64,000 bases of DNA from VRUE01 sp963718755 (GCA_963718755.1 OY970376.1:186001-250000); one strand, 5' to 3'; shown: positions 1-10,352, counted from the first letter of the stretch. The notes: generated by a model from the sequence alone, not told the origin. Program-made: numbers and translations.

Positions 1-137
1 CCAGCCGCGCCGTCCTCGCTCACCTCCAGGCCGAGCGCGCGCAATTCGGCGAGCAGCGTGTCGGCTACCTCGCGCTCCTCCCCGGTCGGACTGCGAATCT
101 CACAGAGCCGGACAAACGTCTCGTGCAGCCGGTCCAC
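1..137 (-). CDS. M20-type metallopeptidase, N-terminal fragment
   Basis: The gene runs off the left edge, so only about 45 N-terminal residues are visible. A GTG start at 137 lies 21 nt past the pyrG stop and gives a protein beginning VDRLHETFVRLCEIRSPTGE, followed by a hydrophilic helix and an LRALGLEV segment. This start (an SPTGEE motif followed by a helix) is typical of M20/M42 zinc peptidases such as PepT-like tripeptidases. The metal-binding residues lie outside the window, so the exact family is inferred. It is probably the last visible gene of the pyrG operon. Confidence 0.6.
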   Translation of the reverse strand, partial: MDRLHETFVRLCEIRSPTGEEREVADTLLAELRALGLEVSEDGAA

Positions 138-158
138 GATCGGACAGGCTAGATGGTC

Positions 159-1826
<1,668 letters not shown>

Positions 1827-1896
1827 TGCGCGAGATCGAATCCCGGTCGCATCGCAATCTGATTCTCTGCGGACGGGATTCGGTCGAAGCCTTTGC

Positions 1897-2730
1897 TCAT
1901 CTGCCGAGCGAGTCTAGCCAGCGCAAGGGCGGAACCGATTCAATCGTCCGCGAAATAGATCGCAACTCGCCGAAAATGGTCACTGCAAGGACCGTCGCCA
2001 GGGCAATCAGGCGCCCCGTCCCGCCCAACGTCGTGAGTAGCCAGACGCCGCCGATCGCCCCGACCAGGTTGGAGCCGGTGTCACCCAGCATCGCCCGCTC
2101 GCGCAGGGTGAACCAGGCGCCGACAAGCGCCGGCCCGGCAAAGATCCCAAGCAGCTCAAGCGGGGCGAGGGTCCAGGCGCCGAGGCAGAGCCCAAGGCCG
2201 AGCAGCACCAGGCCCTTCTCGGCCCGCCCAGGCCGCAGGTCGAGCAGGTTGAAGGCGTTGGTGGCGAGGATCAGCAGCGCCACGTCAGCCAGGTAGCGCC
2301 ATGACTCGAGGCCGCGGCCGGAGACGACATAGGCGGCGAGGGCGAGCGCCCCGATCGCCTTGATCGCACCGGTCGAGAGCCGCCCTTCGCGCAGCGCCCG
2401 GGCGTGGCCGCGCCAACCGCGCGGGCTGTCCGCCGCCTCGCCCTGACCCAGCGAATCATCGAGGAAGCCGAGGAAGGCGACGCCGATCAGGTACGGAAGC
2501 CAGCGCCGCAGCTCGGGATCGAGCAGGTCCAGGTCGCCCCGGTCGTCGAGGAAGGCGAGTGGCGCCAGCGCCACCAGCGCCGCGGTCGCCAGCACCGCGC
2601 CGAGCGGGAAGGCCAGCCGGGCGCCGCGGAAGTTCTCCCGCGCCAAGCCGGCGTCGAGCAGGCCGCGGACACCGGCCGGAACGACCAGCAGCGCAACCGC
2701 AACGGCAACCGGAAAGCCGATCCAGCTCAT
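1897..2730 (-). CDS. MraY/WecA-like phospho-sugar transferase (glycosyltransferase 4 family)
   Basis: A 277-residue polytopic membrane protein with about eight to nine hydrophobic segments. Family hallmarks are visible: FLGFLDD near residue 87 (substrate/Mg aspartates), NAFNLLDLRPG near 163 and LGDTGSN near 217. Enzymes of this family transfer a sugar-1-phosphate from a UDP-sugar to undecaprenyl phosphate. It is shorter than typical MraY (about 330-360 residues), and the histidine-rich loop of MraY/WecA is not evident, so the acceptor and sugar are unknown. Its start overlaps the end of the SteB-like gene by 4 nt, indicating co-transcription and a cell-envelope role. Confidence 0.8.
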   Translation of the reverse strand: MSWIGFPVAVAVALLVVPAGVRGLLDAGLARENFRGARLAFPLGAVLATAALVALAPLAFLDDRGDLDLLDPELRRWLPYLIGVAFLGFLDDSLGQGEAADSPRGWRGHARALREGRLSTGAIKAIGALALAAYVVSGRGLESWRYLADVALLILATNAFNLLDLRPGRAEKGLVLLGLGLCLGAWTLAPLELLGIFAGPALVGAWFTLRERAMLGDTGSNLVGAIGGVWLLTTLGGTGRLIALATVLAVTIFGELRSISRTIESVPPLRWLDSLGR

Positions 2731-3593
2731 TCGTGCGGCGCGAGCAGGTCGGGCAGCAGGCGATCGGCACTGCCCTTGACGCCGAAGCTGCCCTCGGCGC
2801 CGAGCAGGGCGAAGACCGTCGCCAGCCGCCCGGCGACCAGGTCGATGTCATCGACGCTGGCGAGATCGTTGCCGACGAAGAAGGAGACCGAAGACGTCTC
2901 GGCGTCGCTGGCCTCGACCCCAACCGCCGGGGCCCGAGTGGCGGTGATGCCGCTCACCAGGCCAGCCTCGACCCGGCCGGCGCTCGCGCGCTGCTGGGGG
3001 CCCATGTCCCCCGGCTGGTCGCGGACGACGATGACCCCGTCCAGGGCGCCAAAGTTGCCGCTCGCTCGAGAGAAGAGGTGGCCGCGGACCGGCTCCAGCA
3101 GGGTCCCGCCCAGCACCAGCTGACGACCGACCCCGACCCCGAGGGCGGTCTGGCTATCGGGATTGCGAGCCAGGTCGGCAAAGCGAGTCCTGTCGAGATC
3201 GCCGGCAATGGCGCGGGTGTCGACCGGCTCGCGCACGACCCCCACCGCCACCAGGCGCGCTCCGGTCGGCTCGAGCGCGTCCTCGATCGCGTCGAGCACG
3301 TCCTGCGGCAGGTCACCGAGAGCGAGAACCCCGATCCGGCGTTCGCGCAACTGGTCGCGCACCAGCACGGGATAGACGCGACTGGAGAACTCGTTGGCGC
3401 GACCGAGCTCGGCGTTCAGATCGTCAGCGCGGTCACGCGCGTCCTGGAGATTGCCGGTGAGGCTCTGCTCGAGGTCCTTGCGGGTCTTGTCGATCGTGTC
3501 GCCGCCCAGTGCGGCTCCGATCACGATCCCCACCGCGAGGGCAAGGAAGACAGCGATCAGGGAGGTGGCGTGGTAGCGGCCGCTGTAACCCAT
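2727..3593 (-). CDS. SteB/MctB-family membrane-anchored protein
   Basis: A 288-residue protein with one N-terminal transmembrane segment (MGYSGRYHATSLIAVFLALA, residues about 10-30). A coiled-coil stretch (about 35-70) and an exported alpha/beta domain follow. This is the architecture of the MctB (Rv1698)/SteB family: in mycobacteria it is linked to copper tolerance, and in Corynebacterium SteB works with SteA at the cytokinetic ring. It lies directly downstream of steA and overlaps the following MraY-like gene by 4 nt. The role is transferred from family and synteny; copper-binding residues cannot be assigned here. Confidence 0.85.
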   Translation of the reverse strand: MGYSGRYHATSLIAVFLALAVGIVIGAALGGDTIDKTRKDLEQSLTGNLQDARDRADDLNAELGRANEFSSRVYPVLVRDQLRERRIGVLALGDLPQDVLDAIEDALEPTGARLVAVGVVREPVDTRAIAGDLDRTRFADLARNPDSQTALGVGVGRQLVLGGTLLEPVRGHLFSRASGNFGALDGVIVVRDQPGDMGPQQRASAGRVEAGLVSGITATRAPAVGVEASDAETSSVSFFVGNDLASVDDIDLVAGRLATVFALLGAEGSFGVKGSADRLLPDLLAPHE

Positions 3594-3628
3594 GGCTGGG
3601 AGAGGCTAGACCCTGCCAGCCCCTATCG

Positions 3629-4813
3629 CTACAGGCCAAGCCAGATCTTGATCTTGAGCCAGACCAGGTCGACGAGGTCGCCCAGCGCCGGCGAGGCGAT
3701 CACCAGGATCGCAAGCAGGATCGCGAAGGCGGCGAGAAAGAGTGGCAGCGGGCCGAATGCCGAGCCCGGGTTGTAGAGGCGGCTGACGCCCTTCGCATCG
3801 ACCAGCTTCTCGCCTATGCGCAGGCGGGTGAGGAAGGTCGAGGACATGCCGGCGCGGTTGCGGTCGAGGAACTCGATCAAGTTGAAGTGGGCGCCGACGC
3901 TGACGATCAGGTCCGCACCCTTCTCGTAGGCCATCAGCATCGCCACGTCCTCACTGGTCCCGGCTGCGGGGACCAGGGTGTGGTCGAGCCCCAGCTCGAG
4001 CAGGCGCTCACGCCCCGGGGCGCGGCCATCCGGATAGGCGTGGACGATCAGCTCGGCACCGCAGCCGAGGGCGTCATCGCCGGCCGAGTCCATGTCGCCG
4101 AGGATCACGTCAGGGCGCAAACCGGCTTCAAGGCATCCATCAGCGCCGCCGTCCACCGCGACGACAAGCGGCCGCATGTCGCGGACGTAGGCGCGCAACG
4201 CCTTCAGGTCGCTGCGGTGTCCTTCGCCGCGGACGACGATCAGAACATGGCGGTCACGGAAAGAGGTCCGCGTCGGCGGAAACTCGATCGCGCCCGTCAG
4301 CAGGTCGGTCTCCTGGCGTACGTGGGCAACGGTGTTCTCGGCGAACTCGGCGAGAGCCTCGTCGATCCGCTCCCGCTGCGCGGCGAGCCTGCTCTCGAGC
4401 TCCTCGACACCGAGCTCCCTGCCATTCAGCTCCTCGTCGCCGCTGCGGATGGTGCCGGCTGCGATCGTCACCTCCGTCCCGTCACTGAGCAGCTCGAAGG
4501 GGTCAGCCGCGATGACATCGAGCACGGTCACGCCCGCGCGAACGAGCAGCAGCGGGCCGGTGTTCGGGTAGCGACCGTCGCTGGAGGGCGAGGCGTTGAT
4601 CACCGCGTGCACCCCGGTGGCGATCAGCTCCTCCGCGGCGATCCGATCGATGTTGACGTGATCGATGACCGCGACGTCGCCGGGATGGAGCCGTTTGACC
4701 AGGTGCTTGGTGCGCCGACCGAGCCGCGCAGTGCCGGCGATTGCCTCGCCCGCGGACGCCCCGTTGCGACGCGATAGAAGCGCAGGAAAGCGACGGCGAC
4801 TGGCGGTGGCCAT
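3629..4813 (-). CDS. steA: SteA-like cytokinetic ring protein
   Basis: A 394-residue protein. The N-terminal region (about 35-110) contains DVAVIDHVNIDRIAAEEL and NTGPLLLVRAG. The middle region resembles a thiamine-pyrophosphokinase-like fold (VAVDGGADGCLEAGLRPDVI, then LGDMDSAGD). A C-terminal hydrophobic segment (about 365-390) anchors it in the membrane. This matches the SteA/Rv1697 family, located between recN and steB in actinobacteria exactly as here. In Corynebacterium SteA and SteB recruit peptidoglycan hydrolysis machinery during division. The ATG at 4813 is the first start after a structured 160-nt gap behind recN. Confidence 0.88.
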   Translation of the reverse strand: MATASRRRFPALLSRRNGASAGEAIAGTARLGRRTKHLVKRLHPGDVAVIDHVNIDRIAAEELIATGVHAVINASPSSDGRYPNTGPLLLVRAGVTVLDVIAADPFELLSDGTEVTIAAGTIRSGDEELNGRELGVEELESRLAAQRERIDEALAEFAENTVAHVRQETDLLTGAIEFPPTRTSFRDRHVLIVVRGEGHRSDLKALRAYVRDMRPLVVAVDGGADGCLEAGLRPDVILGDMDSAGDDALGCGAELIVHAYPDGRAPGRERLLELGLDHTLVPAAGTSEDVAMLMAYEKGADLIVSVGAHFNLIEFLDRNRAGMSSTFLTRLRIGEKLVDAKGVSRLYNPGSAFGPLPLFLAAFAILLAILVIASPALGDLVDLVWLKIKIWLGL

Positions 4814-4904
4814 GCACTGAGACTAGGACAAGCGATGACCGGCAGGCAAGACCTCAAGGTCGCATGACCAAGCAGATCAAGGAACTCGCGCTAAACGCGC
4901 TCGC

Positions 4905-4952
4905 ACCCTGCCTTCGGCGGGGGTCGCGTGGCGTGCTCCGCACGCGAGCGAC
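4905..4952. terminator. Two adjacent stem-loops between recN and steA
   Basis: Positions 4905-4924 fold as ACCCTGCC / GGCGGGGGT around a TTC loop. Positions 4923-4952 pair GTCGC and GCGTGC with GCACGC and GCGAC around a TCC loop. The stems lie about 23 nt beyond the recN stop and about 90 nt before the steA start, so they could end or attenuate recN transcription. No run of T follows on either strand, so a classical intrinsic terminator is not proven. Confidence 0.4.
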
Positions 4953-4975
4953 CGAGGACGCCGATATGCGCCGGT
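4949..4975. repeat. 27-bp dispersed repeat, copy A (3' end of recN)
   Basis: The 27 bases beginning CGACCGAGGAC and ending ATGCGCCGGT recur at 60505-60531 with only two mismatches. Both copies sit at the 3' end of a minus-strand gene in the same orientation: this one touches the last base of the recN stop codon. Short inverted ends (GACCG...CGGTC) suggest a small stem or protein site. Function is unknown. Confidence 0.6.
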
Positions 4976-6657
4976 CAGGCGGCCTTGAGCAGCTCGCGGG
5001 CGTGGCGGTCGGCCGCCTCGTCGGAGCTCTCGCCACCCAGCATGCGGCGAATCTCCTCCACCACCTCCTCGCCATCGAGGCGCTCGACTGTGGCGGCGGC
5101 GCGCTCGCCGCCGAGGTCCTTTTGAAGCCGGAAATGGGTCGGTGCGAGGGAGGCCACCTGTGGCAGGTGGGTGATGCAGATCACCTGGCGACCCTCGCCG
5201 AGAACACGCAGGCGCTCGCCAACGACCCGCGCCGTCTTGCCACCCACGCCGGCATCGATCTCGTCGAAGACCAGCGTTCCCGACCCGGCGCCCTCGCCAA
5301 GCCCGCTGAGAGCCAGCATCACCCGCGAGAGCTCGCCCCCGGAGGCGGCGTCGCGTAGCGGCGCGGCAGCCATGCCGGGGTTCGGTGCCAGGCGCAGCTC
5401 GACCGCCTCCTGCCCAGTCGGGCCAAAGCCGCTGGGGTGCGGTACGAGCTCGACCTCGAGGCTTGCGCCGGGCATCGCCAGCCGCTCGAGCTCCTCTGCC
5501 ACCCGTGCCTGCAGCGGCTTCGCTGCAGCCGCACGTCCCTTACTCAGCTGCTCGCCGAGCTTTCCCCGCCAGGCCTCGGCCTCGCCAAGGCCGGCCTCCA
5601 CCTCGGCGCCGCGCGTCTCAGCGCCCTCCAGCCGCTCGATTTCGGCCCGGCAGCGCTCGGCGTGGGCAAGCACCGACTCGACACTGCCACCGTGCTTGCG
5701 CTGGAGGCGATCGAGCGCTTCCAGCCTCTCCTCGACCGCGGCGAGCCGGCCGGGGTCTGCCTCCAAACCGTCGAGGTAGCCGCGCAATCCAGCCGCAACG
5801 TCGCCCAGCTCCACCGCAAGGACGTCGAGGCGCTCGGTCAATCCATCGAGCCGGGAATCGACTCCACCGACGCCCTGCATCAGGGATTCTGCCGCCGCCA
5901 GGGCGCTGGCCGCACCGCCGCCGTCCTCCTCCGCGCCGGCCATCGCATTGAGCGCGCCGATGGCGGCCTCACGCAATCCCTCTGCGTGACGCAGGCGCTC
6001 TCGCTCGGCTGTCAGCTCAACCTCCTCGGCTGGATCGGGCGCTACCTCCTCGATCTCGGAGAGCTCGTAGCGGAAGAGATCGAGGTCACGCTCGCGCGTC
6101 CCGTCGCGCTCGCGCAGCTCGGCCAGCTCTGCCCCCAGCCGGGTGCACGCGCGGTGCACCTCCTGGTATCGCTCGCGCAGCGCCAGATGATCGGCGCCGG
6201 CAAACCCGTCGAGAACGTCCGTCTGGGCCGAGGAGATCATCAGCTTGCGATGCTCGTGCTGACCGTAGAAGGCGAGCAGCCGACCACCGAGCAGTTTCAG
6301 GTCGGCGGCGGCTGCGGCGCGACCAGCGACAAACGCTGCGGTCCGACCCGAAGCCGATACACGGCGCCCCAGGACGATCTCCTCCGCGCCATCAGGCAAC
6401 CGCACGGCAAGCTCGGCCATCTCGGGCTCGTCGAGCAGCCCGTCGGGCAGGTCGAAGACGCCCTCGACCCAGGCCTCCTCGGCTCCCGGGCGGACGATCT
6501 GCGGTCGGGCCTTGCCACCCATCAGCAGGTCGAGGGAGTGCGCCAGCACAGTCTTGCCGGCGCCAGTCTCGCCAGTGATCGCGTTCAGCCCCTCGCCGAG
6601 CCGCAGCTCAGCCCGCTCGATCAGCAGCAGGTTCTCGATCCGGAGCTCGCGAAGCAC
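4975..6657 (-). CDS. recN: DNA repair ATPase RecN
   Basis: A 560-residue SMC-like protein. The N-terminal ATPase half begins MLRELRIENLLLIERAEL with Walker A GETGAGKTV at about residue 31. Long coiled coils cover about 150-380. The C-terminal ATPase half has a SGGELSRVMLAL signature and Walker B TLVFDEIDAGVGG. RecN acts in double-strand break repair by tethering DNA ends. It sits in the conserved tlyA-nadK-recN order, here separated from nadK by an MFS gene. A LexA-box-like site lies upstream of tlyA, consistent with SOS control of the cluster. Confidence 0.96.
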   Translation of the reverse strand: MLRELRIENLLLIERAELRLGEGLNAITGETGAGKTVLAHSLDLLMGGKARPQIVRPGAEEAWVEGVFDLPDGLLDEPEMAELAVRLPDGAEEIVLGRRVSASGRTAAFVAGRAAAAADLKLLGGRLLAFYGQHEHRKLMISSAQTDVLDGFAGADHLALRERYQEVHRACTRLGAELAELRERDGTRERDLDLFRYELSEIEEVAPDPAEEVELTAERERLRHAEGLREAAIGALNAMAGAEEDGGGAASALAAAESLMQGVGGVDSRLDGLTERLDVLAVELGDVAAGLRGYLDGLEADPGRLAAVEERLEALDRLQRKHGGSVESVLAHAERCRAEIERLEGAETRGAEVEAGLGEAEAWRGKLGEQLSKGRAAAAKPLQARVAEELERLAMPGASLEVELVPHPSGFGPTGQEAVELRLAPNPGMAAAPLRDAASGGELSRVMLALSGLGEGAGSGTLVFDEIDAGVGGKTARVVGERLRVLGEGRQVICITHLPQVASLAPTHFRLQKDLGGERAAATVERLDGEEVVEEIRRMLGGESSDEAADRHARELLKAA

Positions 6658-6688
6658 GCCCTCTGTGTACCAAGTGGTGCGGCGGGTC

Positions 6689-8212
6689 CTATGCCGCTAC
6701 GGGCTCCGCGGGCTCGGACTCTGCGGGAACTGTCACGAAGTCCTTGGAGCGAACGAGGGCGAAGCCCATGGCGGCGCCTATGAATGCAACCGCGGCACCG
6801 ATCAGGAGGATCTCGTTGAGGCCGCTGACGAAGGCGACCTTTGCTGCGTGGACGACCTCGACACGCTGACCGGGCGGTGCGGCCGCAGCGGCCGCGCGCG
6901 AGCCACCGGAGGAAACGGCTTCGGCGAGACCGGGCGGGGCGCTTGGCAGCAATCCGGAGAGCTTTGAGTCGACCTGGGACTGGAAGACGGCGCCCAGCGA
7001 GGCGACGCCGGTTGCGATCCCGACCTGGCGGAAGGTCGTGTTGATCCCCGAGCCCATTCCCGATTTAGCCGGGGGGACGACGGCGATCGCAGCCTGACCG
7101 ATGCCGGGGTTGGTTATGCCGATGCCGAGGCCGGCGACGAGGAAGCCGGGCAGCAGGGCCGATATCCCGGAATCCGGGCCGAGCCCGCGCATCAACACCA
7201 ACCCGAGCCCGACCAGGCCGAGGCCGAGGCCGACCAGGACACGGATCGGGACCCGGTCGGAGAGTTTGCCGGCGATCGGCGCGGCGACAAAGGAGAGAAC
7301 CGTCAGCGGCAGGAAGTGCAAACCCGTCTCCAGCGGCGAGTAGCCGAGCACGCCCTGCATGTAGATGGTCAGGTAGAGGAACATCGCGAACATCCCTGCC
7401 GAAAGGCCAAAGGCCACGGCGGAGACGCCGTTGAACGCGGGCTTGCGGAAGAGGCTGAGCTCGAGCATCGGGTGAGTGCTGCGGGCCTCGACCGCGACGA
7501 AGGCGAGCAGCAGGGCCGCCGAGCCGGCGAGCGAGGCGACGATCGGGGGGCTCCCCCAGCCCTCGGCGTTACCGCGAATCAGGCCGAAGATCAGCAGGAA
7601 GAGCCCGGTGGAGAAGGTCAGCAGGCCAGGAAAGTCGATCCGCTGCGGATCCTGAGCGGCAACGTTGACCAGCCTGGCCTCGGTCAGGAGGATCGCGACG
7701 GCGCCGATCGGGATGTTGACGAAGAAGATCCACTCCCAGCCGAAGTGCTCGGTGATCAGGCCGCCGACGAGGGGGCCAATCGCGACGGCGCCGCCGACGG
7801 TCGCCCCCCAAACGCCGAAGGCGGTTGCCCGGTCACGGCCGTGGAACTCCTGGCCGATCAGCGCCAGCGAGGTGGCGAACATGGCGGCGCCGCCGACCCC
7901 CTGAAGGCCGCGGGCCAGGTTGAGCAAGGTCGGATCGCCGGCAATGCCGCAGAGGAACGAGGCGAGGGTGAAGAGGCCGAAACCGAGCGAGAAGACACGC
8001 TTGCGCCCAAGCCGGTCGCCCAGCGACCCCGCCGTCAGCAGGAAGGCCGCAAGCATCAGGGAGTAGGCGTCGACGACCCACTGCAGGCTGGCAAGGCTGG
8101 CATCGAGGTCGCGCTGGATATCGGGCAAGGCGACGTTTACGACCGTGATGTCCAGCAGCAGCATGAACGTCGCGATCGAGATCAGAGCCAGGGTCCACCA
8201 CTTGCGCTCCAT
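6689..8212 (-). CDS. DHA2-type MFS drug exporter (EmrB/QacA family)
   Basis: A 507-residue membrane protein with about 14 predicted transmembrane helices, the DHA2 topology. The N-terminus carries the family pattern LLDITVVNVALPDIQ at about residue 19. A motif A loop GSLGDRLGRKRVF follows near residue 63, and a motif C-like GPLVGGLI near 150. Such proteins export drugs or other small molecules using the proton gradient. The substrate cannot be read from sequence. It interrupts the usual nadK-recN adjacency; the gaps to nadK (42 nt) and recN (31 nt) are short, so it is probably in the operon. Confidence 0.9.
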   Translation of the reverse strand: MERKWWTLALISIATFMLLLDITVVNVALPDIQRDLDASLASLQWVVDAYSLMLAAFLLTAGSLGDRLGRKRVFSLGFGLFTLASFLCGIAGDPTLLNLARGLQGVGGAAMFATSLALIGQEFHGRDRATAFGVWGATVGGAVAIGPLVGGLITEHFGWEWIFFVNIPIGAVAILLTEARLVNVAAQDPQRIDFPGLLTFSTGLFLLIFGLIRGNAEGWGSPPIVASLAGSAALLLAFVAVEARSTHPMLELSLFRKPAFNGVSAVAFGLSAGMFAMFLYLTIYMQGVLGYSPLETGLHFLPLTVLSFVAAPIAGKLSDRVPIRVLVGLGLGLVGLGLVLMRGLGPDSGISALLPGFLVAGLGIGITNPGIGQAAIAVVPPAKSGMGSGINTTFRQVGIATGVASLGAVFQSQVDSKLSGLLPSAPPGLAEAVSSGGSRAAAAAAPPGQRVEVVHAAKVAFVSGLNEILLIGAAVAFIGAAMGFALVRSKDFVTVPAESEPAEPVAA

Positions 8213-8254
8213 CGGCGAACACCCTAGATAACCAACGGCCTCGGCTCGCGAGGC

Positions 8255-9106
8255 TCAGACTGCCAGGTGCCCGAACTTCTCCCGGATACGTTGGTAGAAG
8301 CTCGTACCCGGCAGCTGGGTGAGTCGGCCCACCCCCTCGACGAAACCGACATCCAGCGCAGCCCCTGACTCCAGCGTGCCCGCGAGCTCGCCGTCGATCG
8401 CAACGTCGACCGGCTCGCCGGCGCCGGCGTTGCCGACGTGGAGGATGTCGCTGGGTGCGACAACGAGAGCGCGGGCGGTCAACGAGTGAGGTGCGACGTA
8501 GGAGACGACGTAGCCCTTCACTCCCCAGGCGAGGATCGGCCCCTGGTTTGCAAGGTTGTAGCCGGTGGATCCGACCGGGGTCGCGGCAACGAGCCCGTCA
8601 CAGCGAACGTGGCCGACCTCCTCGCCGGCGATCTTGTAGCTCAGCTCAGCAACCCGCTCGTGCGGCCGGCGCAGGAAGCTGACGTCGTTAAGAGCGACCC
8701 GCAGCTCGTCGCCGACCTTGACCTCGAGGCCCGGCAGGTCGATGGTCTCCGTTTCACCTGCGAAGGCACGACGCATCCCCTCGTTAGCGTCCTCCCGCTC
8801 GACCGCCGCGAGAAAGCCGACGGTGCCGAAATTGACGCCGAAGACGGGCACGCCGCTGCCGGCGAAGTGGCGCAGGGCGTAGAGAATCGAGCCATCGCCG
8901 CCAAGCACCAGGCAGAGATCGGCTTGGCGCGGAAGCTGATCGACGGTCTCTATTCCCGCCGCAGCGGCGCCATGCTTGGCCAGCTCCTCCGCCGTGGCGA
9001 CAAGCCGCCACTCGGCCTCCAGGGCAGCCGCAATCGCCAACGCAACGGCGTCGGTCGTGGCCGGGGGGTGCCCATGGGTAATCAGCGCGGCGACGCGCCC
9101 ACTCAT
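8255..9106 (-). CDS. nadK: NAD kinase
   Basis: A 283-residue ATP-NAD kinase making NADP in the cytosol. The GGDGS motif (VLGGDGSILYALRHF) is at about residue 68. The second conserved block CDGLVAATPVGSTGYNLANQ is near 170 and contains the family threonine/serine/glycine signature. Length is normal for bacterial NadK. Its start overlaps the tlyA stop by 4 nt, so the two are translationally coupled, as in many actinobacteria. Confidence 0.97.
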   Translation of the reverse strand: MSGRVAALITHGHPPATTDAVALAIAAALEAEWRLVATAEELAKHGAAAAGIETVDQLPRQADLCLVLGGDGSILYALRHFAGSGVPVFGVNFGTVGFLAAVEREDANEGMRRAFAGETETIDLPGLEVKVGDELRVALNDVSFLRRPHERVAELSYKIAGEEVGHVRCDGLVAATPVGSTGYNLANQGPILAWGVKGYVVSYVAPHSLTARALVVAPSDILHVGNAGAGEPVDVAIDGELAGTLESGAALDVGFVEGVGRLTQLPGTSFYQRIREKFGHLAV

Positions 9107-9897
9107 GGCTCAACCTCGGCGATGGCAGCCTCGAGGTTGCTCAGCGGCTCCCCTCTTCCGCCGCACCAGACGAAGGTCTCGCGGTTGCCCTTCGGCCCCG
9201 GCAGGCCGGAGGAGGCGATGCCGCGCACGGTCAGCCCCAAGTCAGCCGCGGCGCGGGAGACCGTGTGGATGGCCTCGCGCCGATCGCCGGCGTCGCGGAC
9301 GACGCCCTTGCGCACACGCTCCCGGCCGAGCTCGAACTGGGGCTTGACCATCGCCAGAATCTCGCCGTCGGGCTTGAGGCAAGCAGCAACCGCGGGCAAA
9401 ATCTTGGTCAGCGAGATGAAGGAGACGTCAACCGTGGCGAGATCGGGCCGGAACGGCAGGTCGGCTGAGGAGAGAGCGCGGGCGTTTACGCGCTCGAGCA
9501 CGGTCACGCGGGGATCCTCTCGCATGTGGAGGTCGATCTGGCCATAGGCGACGTCGAGCGCGGCCACACGGGAGGCTCCGCGCTGCAGCAGGCAGTCGGT
9601 GAAGCCGCCGGTCGAGGCTCCGACGTCGAGGCAGTCCAGCCCGGAGACGTCAAGGCCGAGGGCGTCGATCGCGTTGTCGAGCTTGATCCCACCGCGGGAA
9701 ACGAAGCGAGGCCCCTCCTCGAGCCGGAAGTCGGCGCCAGGGTCGACGAGCTGGCTGGGCCGTAGCGCAACCGGGCCGTCCTCGCCGACCCTGACCTCGC
9801 CGGCACGGACCGCACCAGCGGCAGCCGAGCGCGACGGGAAGAGACCCCGCTCGGCCAAAACCGCGTCTATTCGCGCTCTGGAGCCCGCCTTCGCCAC
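9103..9897 (-). CDS. tlyA: TlyA-family rRNA 2'-O-methyltransferase
   Basis: A 264-residue protein with an N-terminal S4-like RNA-binding domain (about 5-65: RIDAVLAERGLFPSRSAAAG). An FtsJ-type methyltransferase domain follows, with SAM-binding motif LDVGASTGGFTDCLLQRGA near 90. TlyA enzymes methylate cytidines of 16S and/or 23S rRNA, which in mycobacteria determines capreomycin sensitivity. The GTG at 9897 gives the canonical N-terminus. It is the first gene of the tlyA-nadK-MFS-recN unit, facing a long non-coding region. Confidence 0.95.
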   Translation of the reverse strand: MAKAGSRARIDAVLAERGLFPSRSAAAGAVRAGEVRVGEDGPVALRPSQLVDPGADFRLEEGPRFVSRGGIKLDNAIDALGLDVSGLDCLDVGASTGGFTDCLLQRGASRVAALDVAYGQIDLHMREDPRVTVLERVNARALSSADLPFRPDLATVDVSFISLTKILPAVAACLKPDGEILAMVKPQFELGRERVRKGVVRDAGDRREAIHTVSRAAADLGLTVRGIASSGLPGPKGNRETFVWCGGRGEPLSNLEAAIAEVEP

Positions 9898-10200
9898 GCA
9901 CGAACCGTACAGCGGTCCATCGTGCGTCCAAGAGAAACCCTTGCCAGATGTTTACCGGGTCATTAGAATTGGGTAGAACAATCGCTTCACGAGACTCAGA
10001 GAGACCGGCGATAGGCCTCTGTGACTCGGCTCACACACAAATCGCACGTATGTTCGTATCTTGATTCAAGGATTCGCGAGAGAGGATCGATAAAGGGCAA
10101 ACGAAACTTCCTGGTCGGGCCTGGCGCCGCTCATATGGCAGTTGACTCCCATCGACTCGCCCCGCGGCACATAAGGGCCCACCTACCTCCCACGGATCCA
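9898..10200. other. Non-coding leader region upstream of tlyA
   Basis: No supportable gene is seen in these roughly 300 bases. Composition is clearly more AT-rich than the neighbouring genes. The stretch contains the LexA-box-like site at 10042-10057 and a TTGAAT sequence just beyond it (minus strand) that could be a -35 element of a tlyA promoter. A good -10 partner was not identified. Confidence 0.5.
10042..10057. promoter_or_regulatory. Putative LexA (SOS) box upstream of the tlyA-recN operon
   Basis: The sequence TCGCACGTATGTTCGT matches the actinobacterial/Gram-positive SOS box TCGAAC-N4-GTTCGA at 10 of 12 defined positions. It lies about 145 bp upstream of the tlyA start, in a plausible promoter region. 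The operon ends with recN, which is a LexA target in several bacteria. No LexA gene is in the window to support autocorrelation of the motif. Confidence 0.4.
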
Positions 10201-10279
10201 CATATATAGAGATACATATCTCTCCTCCCTGTAGTAACCCCAGAAACGCCTCGCCTCCCCGGCGGGGCGTTTTCTGTTG
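10201..10279. repeat. Hairpin repeat, copy 1 (left edge of the island)
   Basis: The 50-bp core at 10230-10279 starts TGTAGTAACCCCAGAAACGC and ends GGGGCGTTTTCTGTTG. It is present almost unchanged at 13702 and 14504, and partly at 21414. The core folds as AGAAACGCCTCGCC against GGCGGGGCGTTTTCT, a strong bidirectional terminator-like stem. Just upstream is a second perfect 7-2-7 palindrome, AGAGATA-CA-TATCTCT (10208-10223). The sequence CATAT-TAGAGATAC is also shared with copy 4. Confidence 0.85.
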
Positions 10280-10332
10280 TGGAGCCAAATTCCGGGGGTC
10301 GGCCGCTTTCGGTCAACGTCGCTCGCGCACTC

Positions 10333-10352
10333 GTGCGCCAGTCCGTGCGCCA
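10333..10352. repeat. Tandem GTGCGCCA pair, left copy
   Basis: The octamer GTGCGCCA occurs at 10333-10340 and again at 10345-10352, 12 nt apart. A matching pair with 11-nt spacing is at 13577-13595, just inside the next hairpin repeat. The two pairs therefore bracket the module 10.35-13.57 kb in direct orientation. Confidence 0.5.

Noticed and set aside
10031..10288. An 85-residue minus-strand frame containing KTPRRGGEAFLGLLQG
   Set aside because: The peptide is just the translation of the hairpin repeat and recurs wherever the repeat occurs in that frame. It lacks independent support as a gene.
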